Of a DNA stretch of 13,892 nt, positions 1-4,835 are shown one piece after another. The position numbers were made by a program, and so were the translations under genes. How positions within the stretch are numbered: the stretch's first letter is position 1; each line of letters opens with the position of its first letter. Source of the stretch: Bacteroidales bacterium UBA3543 (lineage in GTDB: Bacteria; Bacteroidota; Bacteroidia; Bacteroidales; UBA932); contig DFOK01000036.1 in assembly GCA_002376715.1 (NCBI GenBank), forward strand, positions 1 to 13,892, in the 5' to 3' direction. The notes under the pieces were generated by a model. The model was not told the DNA's origin and did no database searches. It saw only the letters and a program-made list of their open reading frames with translations.

Positions 1-1
1 G

Positions 2-85
2 CTTTATCCACCTAAAAATGAGTATTTTTACGATATGGTAGAAATAAAGCAAGCCGGAGTTGTGCCGATGGATTATGTGTCTTAA
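2..85 (+). CDS. 3' end of an unknown protein gene (partial)
   Basis: An open frame runs from the window edge to a TAA at 83-85 and gives 27 residues ending in VVPMDYVS. It is rich in Tyr, Pro and acidic residues, like the small secreted proteins that follow. The stop is 35 bases before the next gene and I see no promoter or terminator between them, so it is probably the upstream member of the same transcript. Too little is present to assign a family, and the reading could be chance. Confidence 0.45.
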   Translation, partial: LYPPKNEYFYDMVEIKQAGVVPMDYVS

Positions 86-120
86 TTTTTATTAACCCGG
101 ACGGAAAAACTCAATTTACT

Positions 121-666
121 ATGAAAAGATATTTTTATTTGATTTTCCTTTTGTCGTTATCTGCTTGCGGCACATCGCAAAAAGAGAATATGGTGACCAT
201 TGGTGGCGTAGATGATGCCATTAATAATGCCATTATCGATTTTACACATACGGAAAAAAGGCTGTTAAAAGGTGATGATACGTTTTTGGTCTCTGCCGAG
301 ACCCTCGAAGAACTTATAGTCGTAACAATCATAGGCGATCCAAATACGGTTTTATTGATTGGCGAAGAGGATGGTACTTATGATTATCGTGCATTTCCGA
401 CGATGTTGGTAGAAATTGACGGAAAAATGTTTTTTTGGTACGATGAGGGAAAAAGCACTACTGATACAATCATAAACACGTTGTATAGGCGCAATTTTGT
501 GGATACAATGATTGTAAATGCCTATATCCCCGATAGAATAATCGATGACGCCAAGAGAGGCGTCGTTTACTACTTTTGTAAAAACGATTTGACCAACTAT
601 AAGAAAACAGGTACCAATACGCTCACTAAGTCTTACAAACCGCCCCGATTGAGATGCAAAAAATGA
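121..666 (+). CDS. Small SpII lipoprotein of unknown function
   Basis: The 181-residue product begins with a lipoprotein signal peptide: MKR, a hydrophobic stretch, then the lipobox LSAC with Cys16 as the lipidation site. It should therefore be anchored in the envelope. The mature part is a mixed alpha/beta-looking sequence with an early segment AINNAIIDF (residues 33-41) and a basic tail with CKND (153-156) and YKPPRLRCKK (172-181). I do not recognise the family. The start follows an A-rich stretch without a Shine-Dalgarno sequence, as is usual in Bacteroidetes. The stop codon abuts the ribosome-binding site of the next gene, which suggests an operon. A shortened, decayed copy of this same protein lies at 2109-2282, so it belongs to a locally duplicated family. 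Confidence 0.85.
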   Translation: MKRYFYLIFLLSLSACGTSQKENMVTIGGVDDAINNAIIDFTHTEKRLLKGDDTFLVSAETLEELIVVTIIGDPNTVLLIGEEDGTYDYRAFPTMLVEIDGKMFFWYDEGKSTTDTIINTLYRRNFVDTMIVNAYIPDRIIDDAKRGVVYYFCKNDLTNYKKTGTNTLTKSYKPPRLRCKK

Positions 667-674
667 AAGGAGGT
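666..674 (+). promoter_or_regulatory. Near-perfect Shine-Dalgarno sequence
   Basis: AAAGGAGGT stands four bases before the ATG at 679 and overlaps the last base of the preceding TGA stop. It matches the complement of the 16S rRNA 3' end almost fully. Strong Shine-Dalgarno sites are rare in Bacteroidetes, and the other genes in this window generally lack one. It fixes the start of the gene at 679. Confidence 0.7.
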
Positions 675-678
675 AATC

Positions 679-1113
679 ATGAAGAGAATCATTTTCATTT
701 TGAGTTGTATTATGCTTTTTTCCTGCAAAGCAGAAAAAATGACACTTTCACCTTTTGTTTCCGTTTATAAAAGTGACCGGGTCGGCAATATTCCTCCTTC
801 ATATATTTTTTTGAAGACACAGCCTCAGACTTTTGAAATATACTCGCCGACTATATATGGAAGTCTCTTTGGTCAATGGGATATGAGCAATGATACATTG
901 TTCCTGTTTCCCGAGTACGAGTATTTTTACCGGGATTCGGGGTCAAGGATGTCAAAAATAACACCGCAGGATACAAGTATGCTGGCTATTCCACAACAGT
1001 ATCTGGTAAAAGATGATTCTCTGATTGATGTGACAAATTATAGTGCCATTTTACCCGAACCATTTACTAACCAAAGTCATCAGATGGTCTATAAACGTGT
1101 AATAAAGAAATAA
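679..1113 (+). CDS. Small SpII lipoprotein of unknown function
   Basis: The product is 144 residues with a signal peptide and lipobox LFSC (Cys16), so an envelope lipoprotein is predicted. The mature domain contains the pattern G-x-W-x-x-x-NDTL-x-L (residues around 65-77). A similar G-x-W-x-x-x-NDTI-x-V-L stretch occurs in the protein at 1491-2108. Such a pattern is common in small beta-rich Bacteroidetes envelope proteins, but I cannot assign a function. The gene starts 12 bases after the previous stop, with a strong ribosome-binding site, so the two genes are probably co-transcribed. An inverted repeat and a 74-base gap separate it from the next gene. Confidence 0.8.
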   Translation: MKRIIFILSCIMLFSCKAEKMTLSPFVSVYKSDRVGNIPPSYIFLKTQPQTFEIYSPTIYGSLFGQWDMSNDTLFLFPEYEYFYRDSGSRMSKITPQDTSMLAIPQQYLVKDDSLIDVTNYSAILPEPFTNQSHQMVYKRVIKK

Positions 1114-1123
1114 GAAAAAGAGG

Positions 1124-1153
1124 CCTCTCGTTGGCCGGATGCAATCCGGGAGG
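1124..1153 (+). repeat. Inverted repeat / hairpin in a short intergenic gap
   Basis: CCGGAT (1135-1140) and ATCCGG (1144-1149) form a perfect 6-base stem around a 3-base loop. CCTC (1124-1127) and GAGG (1150-1153) can extend it across an internal loop. No run of T follows, so it is not a standard terminator. It could affect mRNA stability or translation between the genes at 679 and 1188, or be chance. Confidence 0.4.
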
Positions 1154-1187
1154 ATTGTTCAACAAGGCAGCATATAATTAGCGCAAT

Positions 1188-1472
1188 ATGAAAAGGGCAA
1201 ATAAAATAGTTGGAGTAGTAGCAATATGTATCAATGTGCTTCTACTGTTTTATTCGCTTCATTGGTGTTATTTATACAATTTCACGAGCGGAAGATTGTT
1301 CTTGTTTATGTATCCGAATTGGGTGCTGCTGATAAATTGTTTGCTTGCGATAATTGGAATTTTCATCTCTATACTTTTAATGAGAAATAAGATTGGAATG
1401 AAATTGTTTCTTATTTTTACAATACTATTGTGGTTGGTTGTTTTATCAAATTTTTTCTTTCCGAGATACTGA
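1188..1472 (+). CDS. Small three-helix membrane protein, unknown function
   Basis: The 94-residue product is almost entirely hydrophobic. I see three likely membrane segments near residues 8-28, 44-65 and 70-90, with short basic loops (MKRANK at the start, RNK near 66-68). There is no signal peptide or recognisable motif. It follows the lipoprotein gene by 74 bases and precedes the next gene by 18 bases. It could be a partner of the neighbouring envelope proteins, or an immunity-type membrane protein, but nothing in the sequence decides this. Confidence 0.65.
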   Translation: MKRANKIVGVVAICINVLLLFYSLHWCYLYNFTSGRLFLFMYPNWVLLINCLLAIIGIFISILLMRNKIGMKLFLIFTILLWLVVLSNFFFPRY

Positions 1473-1490
1473 GAAACAGGCGTTTAAAAT

Positions 1491-2108
1491 ATGACTAAAA
1501 TTATAAAGATTCTTCTGGGATTACTTCTTTCTCCCTTGATTCTGTATTCGCAGAATGCAGCCGGTAATCTCTATACATACAAAGCTCCGCATTATTATGA
1601 GAGCATAGATTTGCTTGAAGATGGAAGTTTTGTTTATTACTGTAAATCGGAGTTTCTAAAGAGCGAAATAGAAGGAAATTGGCAACTGCGCAACGATACT
1701 ATTCTCGTATTGGACAGCAAACCCCAAAGGAGTAAAATTGTTGTATTTGAGTCTCGCAAAAGAGCCAAAAGAAATACCTTTCAGATACGCAGTACGGATA
1801 ATCGTATGATTAATTATCATCTCTATTTAATTACACCGACTGAGGACACTTTAGAATTCAAAGATCAATTTGATAAAACAGTTGTGTCGGGAAATTTTTC
1901 TTCATTTTATGTAGTAGATACCAAAGGGCAATATTCTCCTACCTATGAAATAGTTGGTTCAAAGGCTAACTTTTTTGAAATATTGATAGAAGGAAAAAGG
2001 GTTTTTGAGAATGAGTATTGGAAGTATTATGGAGAATATATAATACCGCTGGGAACAGATGGGAAATATTCAAACTATAAATTGGTAAAAACACCAACAA
2101 CCTTATAG
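1491..2108 (+). CDS. Secreted protein of unknown function
   Basis: The product has 205 residues with an N-terminal signal peptide (hydrophobic segment about residues 5-18, probable SpI cleavage near Tyr-Ser-Gln around 19-21) and no lipobox Cys. The body is rich in Tyr, Lys and beta-type segments and includes GNWQLRNDTILVL (about 63-75), similar to the motif in the lipoprotein at 679-1113. I do not recognise the family. It ends in TAG at 2106-2108. The same frame continues directly downstream into a remnant of a different lipoprotein (2109-2282), which suggests a recombination or deletion junction just after this gene. Confidence 0.75.
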   Translation: MTKIIKILLGLLLSPLILYSQNAAGNLYTYKAPHYYESIDLLEDGSFVYYCKSEFLKSEIEGNWQLRNDTILVLDSKPQRSKIVVFESRKRAKRNTFQIRSTDNRMINYHLYLITPTEDTLEFKDQFDKTVVSGNFSSFYVVDTKGQYSPTYEIVGSKANFFEILIEGKRVFENEYWKYYGEYIIPLGTDGKYSNYKLVKTPTTL

Positions 2109-2282
2109 GAAGCAGCCATAAATGTCGCTATCGAAGATTTTTCGACAAAAAGCAAATTACCGACAAGATATGTGATAAAAGAGGGCAAATGTAAAAACGA
2201 TTTGTCCAAATACAAGAGAGTGGTTACTAATATCGGGCTTGGCTATTACAAACCGCCCGTATTAAGATGCAAAAACAGATAA
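2109..2282 (+). pseudogene. Internally deleted remnant of a paralogue of the lipoprotein at 121-666
   Basis: No ATG opens this frame, but its translation matches both ends of the protein at 121-666. It reads AINVAIEDFSTKSK where the intact protein has AINNAIIDFTHTEK (residues 33-46). It then runs through CKNDLSKYKR to YKPPVLRCKNR, against CKNDLTNYKK and YKPPRLRCKK at the intact C-terminus. About 90 residues between these parts (roughly 47-135) are absent, and so is the signal peptide. The frame is kept across the deletion and ends in TAA. It lies immediately after, and in frame with, the stop of the gene at 1491-2108, and three bases before the next gene. The reading as a decayed duplicate is mine, from direct comparison. 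Confidence 0.75.
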
Positions 2283-2285
2283 ATT

Positions 2286-2486
2286 ATGTATGTGCTGGCA
2301 AAAGAGCTGGGAGCTTTCGTCAGGTGGTTATTCAAAGGATGTAAGACCAAACTGCGAGACGAGATCGAGGGTAACTTTGAGGCTACCTGGGGTGTAACTT
2401 ATGACATGGAAAATTATATAATTGGAAATGTGACGGTTCTGGTCATGATTTTGATAGCGGTCATAGTATTTAACATTCTTCACTAA
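2286..2486 (+). CDS. Small single-pass membrane protein, unknown function
   Basis: This gene encodes 66 residues. The N-terminal half is amphipathic and basic (RWLFKGCKTKLRDE at about 13-26). The C-terminal third is one strongly hydrophobic segment (about 44-64) ending in Leu-His, which predicts an inner-membrane tail anchor. I do not recognise a named family. The ATG lies three bases after the stop of the lipoprotein remnant, so it was probably once translated together with that copy. The region after it holds no clear terminator. Confidence 0.6.
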   Translation: MYVLAKELGAFVRWLFKGCKTKLRDEIEGNFEATWGVTYDMENYIIGNVTVLVMILIAVIVFNILH

Positions 2487-2504
2487 CTGGCTGCAGTACA
2501 ATGA

Positions 2505-2681
2505 AAGTTAGTGGAGCAGAATAATTGTTATACGCCATATAGGGCAGGATTTTTAGTTATCTCCAGTTTAATTGTCTTCCTTATTGAATATGTTTTAGGC
2601 AAGAAAAACCACATTAGAATAATTAAAAACCGGAAGATTTATAACTTAAAAACTCAATTTATTTTTTGTTTATGCTTTTAA
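2505..2681 (+). pseudogene. Possible membrane-protein fragment without an ATG start
   Basis: Between a TGA (2502-2504) and a TAA (2679-2681) lies a 58-codon frame with no ATG; the nearest alternative start is GTG at 2511. It contains a hydrophobic stretch AGFLVISSLIVFLIEYVLG (about 2544-2600) followed by a basic tail. This is what a broken one-helix membrane protein would look like, though AT-rich DNA can yield such frames by chance. Its end overlaps the -33 element of the downstream promoter. The rest of the 2487-2660 gap holds nothing I can identify. Confidence 0.22.
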
Positions 2682-2694
2682 AAAGTTATATTTG
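2665..2694 (+). promoter_or_regulatory. Bacteroidetes-type promoter (TTTG ... TATATTTG)
   Basis: TTTG at 2665-2668 and TATATTTG at 2687-2694 match the -33 and -7 elements of the Bacteroidetes housekeeping sigma factor (TTTG and TAnnTTTG). The spacing is 18 bases, one short of the usual range. Transcription would start near 2699-2702. The only thing downstream on this strand before a terminator is the candidate small RNA. Confidence 0.7.
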
Positions 2695-2699
2695 CATGG

Positions 2700-2830
2700 C
2701 CTAAAAACATGGTGCCGGTTATCTATTCGATCGCAATACTGAAAACTTTAATATAAAGTACCGTTTGGGAGTAATTGGGGGACGATCTTACGGTATTAAA
2801 AAACCCTAACAGTAGGTTAGGGTTTTGTTT
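2700..2830 (+). ncRNA. Candidate structured small RNA, about 130 nt
   Basis: The segment lies between a good promoter and a strong terminator hairpin and carries no convincing coding frame. It can fold as one long interrupted rod: 2710-2717 with 2791-2798 (8 pairs, three G-U), 2729-2733 with 2783-2787, 2734-2740 with 2770-2777 (one bulged A), and an apical hairpin 2745-2750 with 2754-2759. A competing 8-pair stem, 2757-2764 with 2790-2797, excludes both the outer and apical stems, so the RNA could be bistable. The rod shape recalls 6S RNA, but without the terminator it is only about 100 nt, short for 6S, and I do not claim that identity. The start is estimated from the promoter. Confidence 0.55.
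2800..2826. terminator. Bidirectional intrinsic terminator
   Basis: AAAACCCTAAC (2800-2810) and GTTAGGGTTTT (2816-2826) form an 11-pair perfect stem with a 5-base loop. On the + strand it is followed by TTTTGTTTT, and on the - strand the stem ends in six T. It can therefore end both the candidate small RNA (+) and tRNA-Leu (-), which meet head-on here. Confidence 0.85.
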
Positions 2831-2917
2831 TGGTGCCCGGAGCCGGGATCGAACCGGCACAGCCTCTCGGCCACTGGTGTTTGAGACCAGCGCGTCTACC
2901 TATTCCGCCATCCGGGC
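2831..2917 (-). tRNA. tRNA-Leu (anticodon CAA)
   Basis: Read on the - strand, an 87-base tRNA begins GCCCGGA, which pairs with TCCGGGC at the 3' end, followed by the discriminator A and an encoded CCA (complement of 2831-2833). The anticodon stem CTGGT/ACCAG encloses the loop CTCAAAC with anticodon CAA, which reads UUG. The long variable arm (GGCCGAGAGGCT region) is as expected for a class II leucine tRNA, and GGTTCGATCC is the T-arm. The 3' end directly abuts the shared terminator. Confidence 0.98.
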
Positions 2918-2949
2918 AGTGATTATATGGTAAACACATAATAGGTCGG

Positions 2950-2980
2950 CAAAAGTAGAGAAATATTTGAAATTATCAAA
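2950..2980 (-). promoter_or_regulatory. Promoter for tRNA-Leu
   Basis: On the - strand TTTG (complement of 2977-2980) and TACTTTTG (complement of 2950-2957) match the Bacteroidetes -33 and -7 consensus with 19-base spacing. The start would be near 2943-2946, about 25 bases before the mature tRNA. It sits directly after the last codon of the lipoprotein gene at 2982-3800. No terminator lies between that gene and the tRNA, so operon read-through is also possible. Confidence 0.75.
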
Positions 2981-2981
2981 A

Positions 2982-3800
2982 TCACTCCTGATTGAGTTTA
3001 TATTTTGCGAATGCAGTAATCAACTCATTGTGGTGAGACTTCCAGGCCTTGCGATAGAGGCGTCCCACTTCGGCGAGCCATGCCTGATCACGTTTCCCAT
3101 CTACACTGCTTCCCACATCAGCCTCTCCACCTGCAGCATAGTACATTTCGCGCGTTGTGCTGCTGATGCGGGCATAACGGCCTGTGTTGGGCTTGATGTC
3201 ATTGTTGCTAATCGTCAGATAGAAGTCGAGCATCTCTTCTGTGCAGGTACGATTCTCTTTAACCTGCGGAAACATAGTGGTATCGGCAATATAGACCGTG
3301 ACTCCATCCTTGAAAACATAGGGTTCGTAGTGTCCGGGGACATACATATCCTCATAGACCACTCCGGCTACCGGAAACTGAGCTCCCGATTGCCACTGGA
3401 TCCATTCTCGGATGGTCTCGAAATCCTCATATGATACGTTTCCCGTGGCATTGAAAACGGCATCCGCAATCCATATTGCCAATTTTTCAGGCGAAGGATT
3501 GAGCATAAGCACTTTGCCTTTTTTAGCAACTCCGAGGCGTTTATCTATTCCTGTAAAATATTCATATTCCTTAACCGGAAAACCCTCCCATCCGGGGTAG
3601 TCGGTATATTCCCAAATCAGAGTCTGCGCCATATAGGCGGCATCAAGAGTGGTTTCACATCTGGCGGTCAGTGCCGGCAAAGAATCCTTCAGATATCTCT
3701 TTAAAGCGGAATCCATGCCGATGAATTTGCGGTTGCAACTGCAAAGCAGGCAGCAGAACAGACAACAGAATGACAAAACTCTTAATCGTATCGTTTTCAT
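2982..3800 (-). CDS. Lipoprotein of unknown function, last gene of the aromatic operon
   Basis: The product has 272 residues. A Cys-rich signal peptide ends in the lipobox LCSC (Cys22), so lipidation and an envelope location are predicted. The mature part is rich in aromatic and acidic residues, with stretches such as IWEYTDYPGWEGF (about 62-74). I recognise no catalytic motif and no named family. It starts 17 bases after the aroC stop, so it is very probably in the same operon as the aroDA and aroC genes, though nothing in its sequence points to aromatic metabolism. Base composition resembles its operon neighbours rather than the AT-rich region to the left. Confidence 0.85.
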   Translation of the reverse strand: MKTIRLRVLSFCCLFCCLLCSCNRKFIGMDSALKRYLKDSLPALTARCETTLDAAYMAQTLIWEYTDYPGWEGFPVKEYEYFTGIDKRLGVAKKGKVLMLNPSPEKLAIWIADAVFNATGNVSYEDFETIREWIQWQSGAQFPVAGVVYEDMYVPGHYEPYVFKDGVTVYIADTTMFPQVKENRTCTEEMLDFYLTISNNDIKPNTGRYARISSTTREMYYAAGGEADVGSSVDGKRDQAWLAEVGRLYRKAWKSHHNELITAFAKYKLNQE

Positions 3801-3817
3801 AGCGGTTAAATATGATT

Positions 3818-4834
3818 TTAATCAAATGGATATAAATCGGCGAGCACGCAGGCGGTCATTGCCTCCACGACAGGGGGCACGCGTAGCGCAAAACAAACAT
3901 CGTGACGGCCGGAAACTGAAATTTCGGTCATCACATTCTCTGCAAAGTCAAAGGTGGTTTGAGTCTTGCTAATTGAAGAGGTGGGTTTGACGGCGACACG
4001 GAACACCAACGGGTTGCCGTTGGAGATACCGCCGTTGATACCTCCGGCCCCATTTTTGGCGGTATGGCCATATCGGTCGATAAACGGGTCGTTGTGTTCG
4101 GATCCCTTCATTCGTGAGGCGGAAAAACCGTCACCAAATTCGATACCGCGTATGCCGGGAATTGAAAATATTGCGTGCGATATCAAAGATTCCACGGAAT
4201 TGAAGAAAGGCTCTCCCAGTCCGGCCGGAATATTGGTACATATACATTCTATAATGCCTCCGAGTGAGTCGCCCTCTTCTATGGTCTTCTCGAGAAGTGC
4301 CTCCACAGCCTCTTCGTTGCCGATCGGAATACCTCCGACTTCAATCAGGGTGGCCCTTATCTCAATGGGGGAGATGATCTTCTTGGCCACAACGCCCGCG
4401 CCTACCAACGGTAGTGTCATACGTCCGGAAAAAATACCTCCGCCCGTAAATCCGGTGTTCTCGAAATCTCCCTTATGTGAGGAATATTTCATGTATGCGG
4501 TAAAATCGGCATGGCCGGGACGGGGAATATTTTTTAAGGAAGCGTAGTCCTGCGGGCGGATATTTTTGTTTTCAAATGTTATGGTCATAGGTTCGCCGGA
4601 GGTGACCATCGTTCCGTCGTCTCTTTTGCGAACTCCGCTTTCTATGATTGGAATGTCCTTCTCAATGCGCGGCGTGGTGCCTTTGCGACCGCTTTTGCGT
4701 CGCAGAATATCTTCGGTAAAATCGGCCGGATCAAGCTGCAAACCTGCAGGGACACCCTCTATGGTTATGCCTATCACCGGAGCGTGTGACGCTCCGAAAA
4801 TCGTTATCCTGAAATTTTCACCGAAACTATTCAT
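3818..4834 (-). CDS. aroC: Chorismate synthase, divergent form
   Basis: The 338-residue protein converts 5-enolpyruvylshikimate 3-phosphate to chorismate in the cytoplasm, using reduced FMN. Family marks kept are the N-terminal GASH with His17, the RRKSGRKGTTPR phosphate-binding region (45-56), RPGHAD with His108, GGGIFSGR (131-138), and GRHD with Asp312 followed by R-x-x-PVVEA. Several usually strict motifs differ: GESHG is GASHA, TTGTPI is TSGEPM, and the DYRGGG stretch is altered to FTGGG. The FSGR form resembles that of clostridial enzymes more than the SSARET form common in Bacteroidetes, from memory of those families. It is slightly shorter than the usual 350-400 residues. The ATG is one base after the aroDA stop, indicating translational coupling. 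Confidence 0.93.
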   Translation of the reverse strand: MNSFGENFRITIFGASHAPVIGITIEGVPAGLQLDPADFTEDILRRKSGRKGTTPRIEKDIPIIESGVRKRDDGTMVTSGEPMTITFENKNIRPQDYASLKNIPRPGHADFTAYMKYSSHKGDFENTGFTGGGIFSGRMTLPLVGAGVVAKKIISPIEIRATLIEVGGIPIGNEEAVEALLEKTIEEGDSLGGIIECICTNIPAGLGEPFFNSVESLISHAIFSIPGIRGIEFGDGFSASRMKGSEHNDPFIDRYGHTAKNGAGGINGGISNGNPLVFRVAVKPTSSISKTQTTFDFAENVMTEISVSGRHDVCFALRVPPVVEAMTACVLADLYPFD

Positions 4835-4835
4835 A

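Noticed and set aside
2709..2733. TGGTGCC-GG-like stretch resembling the 3' end of tRNA-Leu (complement of 2831-2857), as in an integration att repeat
   Set aside because: Only seven bases match exactly without gaps, the rest needs gaps, and it lies inside the candidate small RNA. No integrase is present.
2700..2830. Identity of the small RNA as 6S RNA
   Set aside because: The rod-like fold is suggestive, but the length is short and I cannot verify the central bubble or family sequence by eye.
2967..3434. Long + strand frame opposite the lipoprotein at 2982-3800
   Set aside because: It is antisense to a gene with a signal peptide and operon context, has no recognisable motif, and looks like a shadow frame.
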